From Spirometra erinaceieuropaei (lineage: Eukaryota > Platyhelminthes > Cestoda > Diphyllobothriidea > Diphyllobothriidae): a DNA stretch of 64,000 bases. The position numbers and the translations under genes were made by a program. Each line of letters starts with the position of its first letter. Position 1 is the stretch's first letter. A model generated the notes under the pieces. That model was given only the letters and a program-made list of their open reading frames with translations, was not told the DNA's origin and searched no databases. Location of the stretch: the NCBI GenBank assembly GCA_902702965.1, contig CACRXP010000008.1, positions 2,663,093 to 2,727,092 on the forward strand. Direction: 5' to 3'. This document shows positions 34,997-46,874 of this stretch, one piece after another.

Positions 34997-35110
34997 GTAG
35001 TAGTAGTAGCAGTAGTCATGGTGTTAATAGAAATGGTGGTAGTAGCAATAGTAGTAGTAGTAGTACTGAAAGCAGCAGTAGTAGTACTCATGGTGGTAGC
35101 GGTATTCGTA
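34997..35110. repeat. degenerate (GTA)n repeat
   Basis: Interrupted GTA/AGT units directly after the SINE tail. A similar short run lies at 34238-34290, suggesting that S1 copies end in or insert near GTA repeats. Confidence 0.85.
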
Positions 35111-36414
35111 GTAGTAGTGACGATACTACTACTATTGCCGCTAATGTTTGTAGTACTAGTCGCAGTTGCATCTTTCTGTTCCTCCTGTAGTCAGTTGCGG
35201 ACGGTACACAGGTGCGAAGCTTGATCGTGAGCGATCGTTTTGCTTAGAAATGGTAATGTGTAGACAGGTGGTTGAGAGAGAGAAGAAAGGCGAGTTCCGG
35301 CGGTAATCTCCCTATTCCGGCAGCTGCAGCTACTCAATGCCCAACGCTCTAAAACGCATCTTATTTATTCTGCTCTTACCGGCCCTGAAACCCTAGGCTC
35401 CTACGTGCTGATCTCAGATTGTCTGTTTCATGCGCGAGAACGCCCTCCTCGAAGTCACGAATGTTCGATCGACCTTTGAGCGAAGGCATCAGCGCGCAGC
35501 GACCGCTTAGTTGATTTTACGCGTACGTTTCGTAGTCACCCTGGACCGTTGTGCCACCCATATTCGCGTTATCCTTTCACTTTAGGCCGGGACCCTGTTT
35601 TTTCGTTCTTTATGAGAAAAATCTCCGATAGATAATGAATCTGGATCTAATCTCACGTGTCTAATCTGGTCTTCATGTCTCACTGGTTGATAACGGCAGA
35701 TGAGCCTGGATTTACCATTTCAATGTCTATTATCTTTGTCGGCAACAACTGTGCAAGCGCTGAAATCGCCCGTACATATCCACACTTTCATATTTTGCAT
35801 AGTAAGAAGGTTTTGTTCCCTACGAATACCCTGTTGGATCAGGTTTGCGAAAGCCAAAGTTCTGGCGTGGCATTCTGCGAAAGAAAAGTTTCACTTGAAA
35901 TCAGATTTTTCATGTTAATCACATTCAGGATATTTTGATCCACTTTGCATTTTCGAGAAGTTGAATGCCAATAATAGAGCAGAATGTTAAATAACTGTCC
36001 GAGTTAATCGACCCTGGACTGATCAGTTTTTTCTCTTTCACTGCCTTAGCTAGCAGAAATACTACTGACTGTGTTTACGCGATTTTGATCACTGCGATAG
36101 GACAGACTGCACACTTTAGGTGGGAGCGACTTTACTCACAAAAATGCTTTATCCCTCCCCTGACTTCATTAATGATGACGTTGTTGCCTCGTAAAGCCGT
36201 AAAAATCCCAAACTGATGTTTTATGATGTCAATTTGACCGTTAATAGCCGAGCCTGCCGCATATTAATCCACGTCATAGCACTGAAACTGTTGAAAACCT
36301 ACACAGCCGGGCTGACATCCGCGTCATTGTTGAGTCCCCAAGTTCCCGGGCCCCAAGGAAAATAGTCAATCTGCGACCACAATCACGGAGAGTTGCCAGC
36401 ATATTCTAAATACA
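35111..36414. other. no gene seen
   Basis: A short reversed S1-like stretch may lie at 35690-35745. Otherwise nothing was recognised. Confidence 0.4.
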
Positions 36415-36846
36415 GCAAAGGAATGTCTACTGCACGGCATAAATCGTAGTGTCCTGCTGTGTATCCGCTTGCCATCGAAGCGAGTGACCCCTATGATCGT
36501 TAGAGCAGAAACTCTGCCCCGGGGAAAGTTGACGCGCAGCGTCATTTCGACGTGGCTTCATGTGCAGCATTATCCAATAAAAAAGATTCCACCTGCTCAT
36601 GAGCTTCCAAGTGTCGACATTGTCATCCATGTGGTCAGGAGGACTTTCGCAGTGACTTTCATGGGTGAGGTGATGGCCTATCAGGTGCTTGTTCAGAGAG
36701 TATGTCCAGTAAGCAAACAGGTTGCCATTATCACATCTAAAATTGAGAATGAGTTCCAAACTACGGGAATTAGTGGCTATCCCACAAAAGTGCACTTTTA
36801 CGAGCACGAGTCATGGAAAGAAGCTGTAGCTGAAGCGGAATTTTGA
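36415..36846 (+). CDS. hypothetical protein or terminal exon
   Basis: A continuous frame runs from a possible acceptor (AAATACAG, ending 36415) to TGA at 36844-36846. An AATAAA signal follows at 36878-36883. The peptide (for example VDIVIHVVRRTFAVTFMGEV and YPTKVHFYEHESWKEAVAEA) looks protein-like but no family was recognised. The opposite strand is also open over much of this stretch, which weakens the case. It lies between the cryptochrome gene and a P1 palindrome. It could be a 3' exon, a retrocopy or chance. Confidence 0.35.
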   Translation, partial: AKECLLHGINRSVLLCIRLPSKRVTPMIVRAETLPRGKLTRSVISTWLHVQHYPIKKIPPAHELPSVDIVIHVVRRTFAVTFMGEVMAYQVLVQRVCPVSKQVAIITSKIENEFQTTGISGYPTKVHFYEHESWKEAVAEAEF

Positions 36847-36961
36847 GACCTGTGATAGGTGATCACCACCTCGCGTGAATAAATGCATTGAGAATTCCCG
36901 CCTGTGTTCATCGACTGTCGCTGCAGCTTAATAGCCAGATCCCATTCCACAGCCAAACGAC

Positions 36962-37916
36962 AATAGGTGGGTTAACTCATAAAAATTTGACCGAAATCCG
37001 AAATTCTCTTTCGTTTCAAAAAGATTAATTAAGTTGGGTTGTAAAAGTAGTCAACCTGCAACATAATTCTATAATATTTCAGTTACCTCAGGATGCCGGT
37101 TTTCGAGTAAACTTCCTTCTGGCTGCATGCAAAAACTACACTATGTAAGAAATGACTACATAAGTAGCCCGAATCTTTCCCGTTGATTTTCGATGTCCCA
37201 AAATGTCTAATTGTATTTCACGGAAAACATACATGAAAATATTCATTCTTCCGCTCATTCGGTAGAAGGGTATTTTTCGGTTTTTGAAAACTTTTCCAAT
37301 CCCCAAATAAATTTGAACCCGCTCAACCGTTGCACTTGGATTCAGGGTTTCCAAACTACAAGCCGTATATTTTCCGCGTACGGAAAACCACACATTTCTC
37401 TAAGGTAATAAAGGGGGACTATATAGAGTTCATACAATTTAGCAGTGGATTTGACCCATATTGTTAACTTAACAAGCCACATTGGTAAATACAGAGACAT
37501 GACGAATTAAGAACGGCCATTTCACGGTATTTAAAAGTCCTACAATTAGAAACTTTTTGAGAAATCGAATTATGTCCCTATTTCGAATAAAATATTAGAA
37601 GATGGGATTTTCAACCGAAAAAGTAAATGAATGAATACTTCTGTGCATGATTTCCATGAAATACAATTTGACATTTAGGGGCATTAAAAACCAGTGAGAA
37701 AATTCATGCTACTTAAGTAGCCAGTTTTTACAGATTGTAGTTCTTGCATGTAGCCGGAAGGAAGTTCAGTCGACAACCGGCATCCAGTGGTAACTGAAAT
37801 ATCATAGACTTATGTTGCAGGCTGACTAATTTTACGGCCCTACTTAATTAATCTTTTTAAAAGGAAAACTCATTTCGGAACTTCGGTTGACATTTCATGA
37901 GTTAGCCCACCTACTG
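36962..37916. mobile_element. palindromic DNA element P1
   Basis: The left end CAATAGGTGGGTTAACTCAT (at about 36961) and right end GAGTTAGCCCACCTACTG (followed by TA) are inverted, and the arms pair along the element. Short open frames inside are mirror images in the two arms and not genes. Confidence 0.85.
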
Positions 37917-37919
37917 TAC

Positions 37920-38940
37920 GTTATAAAATGCTGACCGAAATTCTGTAATGCGTTTTCTGTCCGAAAAGATTACTTAACTAGGGTTGTAGTATTAAACACC
38001 ATGCAGCATAGGTCAGTCACGTCAGGATGTGGGCATTTCAACGAGCATCTTTCGAACCCTCAGCAAAAATTGCATCCTACAAAAATGTCTACTTGTGTAG
38101 TGCGAATTTGTTCCCTTGATTCTCGACGCACTTATGGATAAGGTAAACTTTAAAGAACAATTGCACGAAATATTGTTCGGATGTGGTTTGGTAGCCCCAC
38201 CTGAAGTAAGAAAACCCCAGTCACCTCTAATATGGGCCCGGTAGTAATAGGGGTTTGACTGGTGGAGCCGGGAAACGCGCAGGCGACGGGGCCAAGTAGT
38301 TGTATGCGAAAGAAAAGCTATTGGGATTGCGTGGTTGTACTTTCAATGATTGAGAAATGGTTGCGCTAACTCCTACCTCAAGCCATGGCCCCTAACTATG
38401 GTCCCTAAGCCAAAGCCCCAACCCTAAACCCTAACCATAACCCCTAACCCTCAGCCGCAACTCCAACAGTATTTTGCCCATGAAGTGGGGCTACAAAACC
38501 ACATCCTGCCGACATATTTTTTATTTTGCTCATTTGGAAGAAAATTACGTCTTCTGTGCATTTCACTTTTGAGGTATGAGCATTTTTCGGTTCGGTAATT
38601 TTGAACCCTACCCACCGTCATACTTGCATTCAGGGTTTCTAAACTATGAATTGTGCATGCTACATGTAAGGAAAATCATACATATCTAGTAAGAAGGTAC
38701 CACACAGGCGTTCATAAGATTTTTGCACAGGATTTAAATCATATTTTATACTTTACGGAAAACATTGATGAATATTGAGATGCGCTGTCTTTTGAATGGA
38801 CATTCCACGGTCTCAAAATATCGTTATTACGTTTTTTTTAAAAACCGATTATGGATCGAGTCCCTCGCAGTTGCGTTACGCAGTGGGTTTCCTGTGTGAA
38901 CACATACATAAGTGGTCTTTGTACTGAAATTTTAGGGGCG
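37920..38940. mobile_element. P2 fragment interrupted by a telomere-motif element
   Basis: P2-like sequence (ATGCTGACCGAAATTCTG and following bases) runs to about 38179. It resumes at about 38507 with TTTGCTCATTTGGAAGAAAA and continues to about 38900. The interruption is the TIR element at 38180-38505. Neither P2 end is intact. Confidence 0.65.
38180..38505. mobile_element. small TIR element with telomere-like tract
   Basis: The terminal inverted repeats ATGTGGTTTGGTAGCCCCAC (38181-38200) and GTGGGGCTACAAAACCACAT (38485-38504) are nearly perfect. A CCCTAA-like tract lies at about 38385-38465. The unique middle (CGCGCAGGCGACGGGGCC, TGTATGCGAAAGAAAAGC) matches the inverted copy at 44323-44619, showing a mobile family. 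Confidence 0.75.
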
Positions 38941-39359
38941 TGACTTTTACCAAACTGCACAAAGGTGAGATTGTAGACCTGACTGTTGCGTGGCTACTGC
39001 GGCGAAGGTGGTGGCATCAAACGTAAACGTACAAATCGCTTCTGAATCCCACGTACACATTTCCGAACATTCGATATCGTATTTGTGCAGGAATTTCGTG
39101 TGAAATTGTAATGTGTCAGTATTAGCTCTGGCCTCTCCGTCAGGTTTGACAGTCACGGGAAAATGTACTGGTTGCATGACGCAGGAGTGAGAAAAAAGTT
39201 GGATTCACCATTCTGAGGTGCAAATGTACCTACCGGTTGTTTTCATCCATAAGTAAAGTTCGAAATTGCAGAAAAGCCCTGGAAATACGCATTTTCAGGT
39301 CTGTTAAGAGATCAGGCATGATTATTTGAAACGTGTTTCACGACCTTCGACGGAATAGT

Positions 39360-39475
39360 TGCTTGATAATGCAGAATCTGTCAGCAGGAAGCCAGTAGTA
39401 CATAAATACTAATTGATTAACCGCACTCGCAGTACGGTACTAGTCAAAATCACAGCCATACGTTTCACAGACTTC
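39360..39475. repeat. diverged half copy of foldback element F3
   Basis: Blocks such as GTACGGTACTAGTCAAAATC and CATACGTTTCAC align with the F3 left arm at 25120-25170 with many changes. Confidence 0.4.
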
Positions 39476-39895
39476 TTCTCTCAGCTCCCATATGTGGCCT
39501 CTGCTATTAGTATGTAGGAGGAAGACGTTTTTCAGGTCGCTCTGTAGTTTTGTTTTGGGCACAGGCCGATGACAGGATGACCGATGGAGACCGCGATCAA
39601 GGGTCTATCAACGGATCAAGGGACAGGAATGGTGCAACGACAGGCCGTCACTATGTGTCTGCCAAGGAGGGCTTCAAATTCAGAGTTCTAAAGCAGTCTG
39701 GGAGAGCTCATTTCTGTTCTTCAAAGTGGATGTGCCATAGAATGCTGCCTTCACGTGATCTAGAATAGGATGCATTTCATTTGAAAAAAGAATGGAAGAT
39801 ATGGAAGAAAAGCGTACCCCATCTCACGTAAGAACAGGCACTGACGAGGACTGACAACGGCTGTTTGAATATCACTTTTCCGCTGTGGTAGTTAA
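39476..39895. other. no firm gene; possible intron or exon
   Basis: A frame at 39550-39768 contains no recognised motif. It could be part of the same transcript as the exon-like frame that follows, but this is not supported. Confidence 0.25.
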
Positions 39896-40126
39896 GTAAG
39901 AGGTTATTGCAAATTTTACACGAATTTGTGGCGGATTAAGAAGACGGATTTCAACACGGTGGAAAGCCGACAGAGTATGGCGCAGTGGACTGTCAAGGGG
40001 TTGGATCCGTTGCTGCGTTTTGTCTCCCGTGGTCTCCGGGCAGCCTCGCTGATGAGCTCACATATGAAGCCTGATGCTGTCAAGGAGACCTTAGGAGCCA
40101 TTAAAAATAACTACCCTTTGCGATAA
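39896..40126 (+). CDS. possible coding exon or small gene, unrecognised
   Basis: The frame is open from 39896 to TAA at 40124-40126. An internal ATG at about 39977 starts MAQWTVKGLDPLLRFVSRG. Codons between 39944 and 40110 end mostly in G or C, as in real exons here and unlike the flanking repeats. The peptide continues LRAASLMSSHMKPDAVKETL and ends NNYPLR. No family was recognised. A P1 palindrome begins 57 bp downstream of the stop. Confidence 0.35.
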   Translation, partial: VRGYCKFYTNLWRIKKTDFNTVESRQSMAQWTVKGLDPLLRFVSRGLRAASLMSSHMKPDAVKETLGAIKNNYPLR

Positions 40127-40182
40127 AAATAGCCAGAAGTTTGCTGCGCGCTAGGACGGTTGACTTGAATTCTTAACATTTG

Positions 40183-41171
40183 CAGTAGGTGGGCTAACTC
40201 ATGAAGTGTCATACGAAATTCCGAAATGCGTTTTCGTTTCGAAAAGATTTATTAAGTAGGTTTGCAAAACCTATCGTCGTGCAGCATATTTCTATCACAA
40301 TTCAGCTACCTCAAGATGCCTGCTTTCAGACAAACTTCTCTGCGACTGCATGCAGGAAATATGCTCTTTAAAAAAGGACTACTTAAGTAGCAGGAACTTT
40401 TCTAATTGATTTTCGATGCTGCTTATTGTCCAATTATATTTCATGGAGAACATGCATAAAATATTCATTCTTCGGCTCATTCGTAGACCATTACGTCTCC
40501 TTCCAATTTTATGCTCGAAGGAGGAAAATAATTCGGTTTTTAAAGTTTCCAATTGTCAGACTTTTAAATACCGTGAAATGGCCATTCATATAACGTCATG
40601 TCTCTGCATTTGCCAATGTGGGTTGTAAAGTTAACAATATAGATCAAATCCACTGCTTAATTTTATGAACCCCATATGGTCTCTTCCCAGTACTGTAGAT
40701 AAATGTATGCTTTTCCGTAAGCGGAAAATACATGGCCTGTAGTTTGTAAACCCTGAATGCAAGTGTGACGGCAGAGCGTGTTCAAAATTATTCGGGAATT
40801 GGAAAAGTTTTTGAAAACCGAATCGTACCCTTCTGTCGAGTATACAATCGGAAGAAGACGTAATTTTCTACCGAATGAGTGATAGAATGAATATTTTATT
40901 CATGTTTTCCATGAAATATAATTGAACAGTAAGGGGCATCTAAAATCAATGAGAAAAGTTCCTGCTACTTAAGTAGTCCTTTTTTCAGAGTGTATTTCCT
41001 GCATGAAGTCGAAAAGAAGTTTGTCTGAAAGCAGGCATCTTGAGGTAGCTGAATTGTGATAGAAATATTCTGCAAGATGATAAGTTATGCAAACCTACTT
41101 AATTAATCTTTTCGAAACGAAAACGCATTTCGGAATTTCGTATGACACTTTATGAGTTAGCCCACCTATTG
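40183..41171. mobile_element. palindromic DNA element P1
   Basis: The left end CAGTAGGTGGGCTAACTCAT and right end GAGTTAGCCCACCTATTG (followed by TA) are inverted. Complementary arms span 989 bp. The left flank reads TG where TA is expected. Confidence 0.87.
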
Positions 41172-41795
41172 TATTTGGCAACATTTGTGTGCATAAATCT
41201 TGTTCAGCATCTGCCCCGTACCACATGCACACGCACAGAACCTGAGCACTGCTCCACCGTCGTTCGCAATACTCAATAAAGGGATTTCGCTCAATTCCTG
41301 CTGCCTTGGCAGTGGCGAGTTGAGTGGGATCGCAGGCGTTTACACTGTGCCGTTCATAAGGTCACGTGAGCAAGGAAGGCGAAAGGGCAACACGTAGGCA
41401 ACAGCCCAGCTAGTACTAACGACAGTAACTTTATTGATCGTCACTTCACCCGGCACTTGGCTATTTCCCGAGTACACTACAGGCTGACCAACTGGAAAAT
41501 GCGTAGGTCCATTTCGTACGTGTCCATGCGTGCTAGATGGTCAAACGCGTCGCCGCGATAGGAGACGAAAACCCGACAGTGTTCAGCCCGTCTGCTCGCC
41601 GTGATCGTGTATTGACCAAAGCGCCCGTGTCCAGGCCGCACTGCTCAACGACATTGACGGGCATTCGCTTGCCTCTCAGCTGGATTCAGTCGAAACCTGG
41701 CCTTAGGTAAGAGAGAGAGTGAACAGATTACATTTGTTGATATTTTCTGTGCTAAATGGCTTTTCCTGCAAAGGGAATTCAGTTAAAGTGGCATG
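41172..41795. other. no gene seen
   Basis: GC-richer unique sequence between two palindromic elements. No recognised coding motif. Confidence 0.4.
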
Positions 41796-42785
41796 CAATG
41801 CGTGACCGATCTCATGAAATGTTGGTCAAAATTTCGGAATGCGTTTCCGATTAGGAAGGATTACTTAAGTGAGGTTGTTATACTGATTATCATGCAGCAT
41901 AATCCTATAACATTTCGGACCCCCCAGGATGTCGGCTTTTGAATGTACTTCTTTTTGACCTCCGACACACACCACGCACGGCAAAAAATGACTACTTAAG
42001 CAGCATGCATTTTTCTTATTGATTTTCGATGTTCTGATAAATTCAAATATATTATATAGAGAACAGGCACAAAATATGCTTTCTTTTGCTCATTGGATGC
42101 GAAATCATATTGTCTTCATGTTTAATGCCCTAAGAAAGTGTATATTTTGGTTTTAAAAAGTAATCTTATTCCTGAATAATTTTCAGCCTGATCTGTCATT
42201 GCATCAGCGTTTAGCAATTTCAGTCTACAAGGTGCATGCTTTCCACGTAATGAAAATCATATATTCCTCTATGCCTGTAAGAAGATATTACACAGAATTC
42301 GTGGGATTTTGAAGTGTATCCGGACTGTGTTGTAAATTTCATGAGAAGCGTTAGTAGACGGTCATGTGCGGTCTTGCTTGCATGGACATCGCACGGTCTT
42401 AAAAATCTCACAATGACAAACTTTTGAAAACCAAAATATACACTTTCTTCGGGCACAAAATATGAAGACAGTGTGAGTTCCTACCAAATGCGCAGAAGAA
42501 AGCATATTTTGTGCATGTTCTCTATATAATATATTTGAATTTATAAGGCCATCGAAAATCAAAAGGAAAAATGGATGCTACGTTATTAGTCATTTGTTAC
42601 CGAGTGTAGTCACTGCTGGAGGTCAAAAAGAAGTGCATTCAAAAGCCGACATCCTGGCGAGTCCGAAATGTTATAGGGTTATGCTGCATGATAATAAGTA
42701 TAACAACCTCACTTAAGTAATCCTTCCTAATCGGAAACGCATTCCGGAATTTCGGCCAACATTTCATGAGATCGGTCACGCACTG
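41796..42785. mobile_element. palindromic DNA element P2, complete
   Basis: The left end CAATGCGTGACCGATCTCAT and right end GAGATCGGTCACGCACTG are inverted, with TA after the right end (left flank TG). It is 990 bp with complementary arms. Confidence 0.87.
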
Positions 42786-43489
42786 TATAACTATCCTCCT
42801 CTGGAACGAATCCCCAGGCCTCTTTGCACTCCTTGAAAGTGGCCAACTCCACTACCACTCTAACGTCATTCTTCTATGCTACCTGCGAGAATGGTGCCAG
42901 CAGAACCAATCACCGTAATGGTTTCATTCCAACTTAGCGCGTAAATTGCTGAATCATGCGTTTTCTACTAAACCCTGAATCGTTTAAAGATTGAACCTTG
43001 TCCGCACAATCATACGCTATTACCATTAAGTATTGCACCATATCAATCGAAATGGAAATCCACATTATGAATAAAGTTATGAACGTATAAAGTTATGTAT
43101 AAAGTCACCCCGTTCTATTTGATCTCTTCTTCATGGCGTATGCTGTCACAGAATAAATGACTGTGCTTTAAAATGCATAAATTTTGGGGTAGATAACTGA
43201 ACGTGGGCTAAACCATTGTAGTCCGAGGAAATAAGTATGGTGAACATGTTGTCGAAAATACCATTTCTAAGGTCTGCAATCAGACGCAAACGTCTACTCA
43301 ACAAGAATAAATGGCAGCCATATAACCATGGATTTCGGGCGTATTTTTCACACATAGTACAGGCTGGCATTTCGTGGCTCAGTACGCCCGCATTAATTTG
43401 TTTGCAAAGTTCCCTTCCTAGGAGTTTGGTTTTCCTGGGTGAAAACGAGTATAATGCGGCACCTAAACACTGTTTGTTAAAATTGAACC

Positions 43490-43740
43490 ATACAAACCCA
43501 ATCGCTGGGCAAATGGTACAATCCGCTGAGTATCTCGACTTTCGTCATTATGTTAGCCATATTAATTTCTTTAGATTGCAGTGGTTCAGCCGACGTTTGC
43601 GTATCTACCCTGAAAGTGGTAAATTTAAACGTTTACTTGTCGTAATTGTATGCTCAGTGGAAGCGTACGCCATAAAACCGCAGAACAATGGAACGTGGCA
43701 ACTTTATCCGACAACATGATTTCATGAGCTGTCACACCTA
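43490..43740 (+). repeat. dispersed repeat R5
   Basis: GTTAGCCATATTAATTTC, GCAGTGGTTCAGCCGACG and CTACCCTGAAAG here match diverged counterparts at 56905-57120. The 160-codon frame over 43237-43719 is probably repeat-derived and not a gene. Confidence 0.55.
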
Positions 43741-44322
43741 GTGTACCTAATGGATTGGCAGACTTCCAAGCAACGACTTAAACTCGTCGTGATAGTTTCA
43801 AAATTCATCAAGTTTATTATGGCGACGAATGCACTGATATGCTGTAGGGATGGAATCCGCAGAGTTGAGCTCACCCTTTGTTCCTCTCATCGATTATCTC
43901 GAGAAGGCGACCGAGGGCCCTACACAACAACTGTCCAATCACGGACGAGGCCGCTGATCCACCAGTTAAACCGGCTTCTTAACAAACAAGGGCTTAAGTA
44001 TCTGATCTCATCGGCTAAATGTAAAAGCCGACAGAAGCAGACGTTGTCTTATTTTATTAATTACTAAATTGCACAGGCCTGACTTTGCCTTTCGACTATA
44101 CGTCCGCTTTCATGGCAAGTCCACCTACAACCTGCCTAAGTGGATGTCCCGAAAGTTAAATTTCTTCGAATACCGCGGGGATCATCAGTTAAATGGATCT
44201 TCGCGTACCAGGCTGACCTCCTAGGACGACAGAGTGCTCAGTCAGATGGAGCCATGATATTCTTTCACTTGACACCACCCCTTACGTGCATCCATCAGAC
44301 GCAAAGTAATGCAAAAGCGGTA

Positions 44323-44619
44323 AGATGTGGCTGTGTAGACCCACCCAATGAACACAACACTCATGGGGTTGGAGTTAGAGGTTAGGGTTAGTGGTTAGAG
44401 TTAGGGGTTTGGGTTAGAGGTTAGGGGTTAGGACGACTATTTCTAAACCACTCAAAGTACAACTGCCCATTCCCGATAGCTTTTCTTTTGCATACAATTG
44501 CTTGGCCTCGTCGCCTGTGCGTTCCACGGCCCTACCTGTAAAAACCCCTATCACCACCGATCCCATATTACAGGTGGCTGAGGTTTGTTTACTTCAAGTG
44601 GGGCTACCAAATCACATCT
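44323..44619. mobile_element. small TIR element with telomere-like tract
   Basis: Inverted ends AGATGTGGCTGTGTAGACCC and GGGGCTACCAAATCACATCT. A TTAGGG-like tract lies at about 44363-44435. The rest is the reverse complement, with changes, of the 38180-38505 element. Confidence 0.75.
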
Positions 44620-45880
44620 GACCGTTCTTTAAGAAGAGTATGATGAAACGTGAGGGCCTCCTACGGGGTGAGCGTAATGCGACTAGTGTAAATCTGTGAA
44701 CAAAATTTGCCTATATCTAATGACGCAGCGGTGTTTTCTCCTATGTTCTGTCCATTTCCACAACCGGTTCTGCGATAGCTGGGTATATCTCCTCTAGCCA
44801 CTTTGACTCTTCATTCCGGTGCTTCAGCCAATTGCTGGATTCATAATGGAGGAAGAGGAAGAGCAGTAGTCGTCGTGAACACGCTGAAACTAAGTGGCGA
44901 AGTAGGAGCCAGAGCATACGAGGAGGTTACCAACATAGCAATCGCCGGTGGCCCACAAGTAGTGTCGTAGGGCCAAAATACGTTGAATTGACTCGGAGAT
45001 ATGAATCTGCAAATGCGGCATATATGCAGAAGATTTGATAGGCGCGTCCACGTTCCGTCCTCCGTAAACTGTGTTTCAATAATCATCCACAGAAGAGAAC
45101 CACCCAATATTCGATACTGTATTATGTAGAAAAAATGTCCCCGAGACCGGATTAATGTCTGACCTTGGACAAGAACTCAAAAACGATCCACTCCAGTCTG
45201 TGCCCGCATATCACATGTTGCACTCTGAAGGACGAACTTCGAAATTCGGTTTTCCGCGAAGCAGGCACTCAACGGTTTTCTTGAAAAGCCAAAAAACCGC
45301 CCACTCGTTGTCATCCTTTCATAGTCGAGTTCCCTTGGCAAGTACAGAGACTGGAATGTCCATTTCAGACCTGCATTCTGTCTTCAGTTCCAAACGCAGG
45401 TTACACGTGCGAGATTCTAGCACGAGACAGCTTTACTACCGACTTTATCCCATGGCAGCTGGGATCCGAAATATTCGGTCAAATAAATCAGCTTCCAGAC
45501 AGGATGGAAATGCTCATTTTCCTCTGCAGTCCGAATAGATTGTCGCACGACATCCTTATGTCCTAGCCTAGTCTCTGACGGTAAACTGTTCGAGTCAAGG
45601 CGCATTTAGCATAAGGTAACGGCACAGCATGTGGCCTAGTAATCCAGTATAAAAAGGCAGATTTTGCATCATCCCAACCAGATGCTTGAGTTTCTGGGTC
45701 AGAAATGAGCGTTAAATAAAACCACGAGTCGAATGAGCTCTTGACGTAATAAATGATACTAGATAATTCACAGCGAGTCCTTGTTTGCACCCTTGGCGAC
45801 TGGTATACGGTGGTGGGAAGGGAGAACAAGGCCGACCCTGGGAACTGCTCCATTCCCACGAACAGCAGCTAGTAGCACAT
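44620..45880. other. no gene seen
   Basis: A possible SINE S1 tail remnant lies at 45340-45395. Other frames are unrecognised. Confidence 0.4.
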
Positions 45881-45984
45881 ATATATATATATATATATTT
45901 ATATTGGATAGCTGAGGTAGTGTGCATTCCGAGATAATATGATGAAGAGAGAAGGCTCGTCGGAAAAATTGAGTTGTACTCGTA

Positions 45985-46025
45985 AATTTTCGAGCTGGTG
46001 ACACCAACCCGTCGTCAGACGAAAT
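45985..46025 (-). ncRNA. hammerhead-like core downstream of a PLE endonuclease
   Basis: Minus strand: CUGACGA (46012-46018), a seven-pair stem II (GGGUUGG/CCAGCUC) with a small loop, then GAAAA (45987-45991). Helices I and III could not be convincingly paired. It is about 350 bp 3' of the endonuclease remnant at 46369-46839, on the same strand. Confidence 0.45.
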
Positions 46026-46368
46026 AAACAGTGGAGAAAGTGAACTGGTCAGAATAAATTTGCTGGCGTGAGAGGGCAGCCACTGACAGGCAAGCAACTA
46101 ATGTGTGAAGAAGGGTGGACAGATAATTAGGCTGGGATCCGTGGCGGGGGAGGGAAGGGGGAACTTTTGCGTCTCTCTGTGTTGGAGGGTAGGGGGGATG
46201 ACGAATCAATGGAACTATTGGCAGTGGGCTTAATGGTCGTCGATCCGGCATGCGGGCGGAGGTCAGTGAGCCCAACGTAGAGGTGTTACGGCTTGTAGTT
46301 GCGGTTCGCTGTGTCTGGGGGTGTAATGGGGTGACGAAATAGGGCGATTCTACATGGCCCAGTGTGGA

Positions 46369-46839
46369 TTAGCGGCTGTTGTTAGGTCGTGGGCGCAAGT
46401 CAGTGAGCCGGGCACGCAGACCTTCGTAATGAGCATCTAGATCGACATGGCGATTGATGCTTGTCGTGTTAGAGTGCCAGGCTTCGAGGAATCCACGAGC
46501 GTGTTTGGTGTTCGCCATGGCAACAACTTCAGTTCCTTCCCAGTTGAAGCGATGGTCGCATTCAAGGGCGTGTGCAAACACCAGTGACAAAGGGTCACGT
46601 TGGCGGATGGCTAGTTTATGCTCGTTTATACGCGTCCCAAGTCGTCGGCCTGTATGACCAGCATAGTTGCAAGAGCAGTTGGCGCACGGAATGCGGTAGA
46701 TGACATTGGTTTGCTGCTCTTTAGGTATAGGGTCTTTCACTCGCGATAGTGTTGCGCGCACAGAGGACGCCGGCTTGTGGGCAATGAAGCTGCCAAACCG
46801 GTTTAGTTGTCGGGCGATCGCTTCGGAAATACCCTGCAT
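46369..46839 (-). pseudogene. PLE GIY-YIG endonuclease
   Basis: An uninterrupted minus-strand frame encodes PKEQQTNVIYRIPCANCS, then NYAGHTGRRLGTRINEHK and FLEAWHSNTTSINRH. This is the whole GIY-YIG domain of a PLE, with C-x2-C and the Y-x-G-H-x-G-R core. No RT remains upstream, as a SINE S1 copy abuts it at about 46875. It is a truncated, inactive element. Confidence 0.85.
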
Positions 46840-46874
46840 GTAGGGTAGCGAGTAGAATTTCCGATGTTCTGGTC

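Noticed and set aside
37136..37408. Mirror-image open frames inside P1
   Set aside because: They arise from the palindromic arms and occur in most P1/P2 copies with different stops.
43237..43719. 160-codon open frame
   Set aside because: Its 3' half belongs to dispersed repeat R5, also found near 57 kb, and no domain or splice context is visible.
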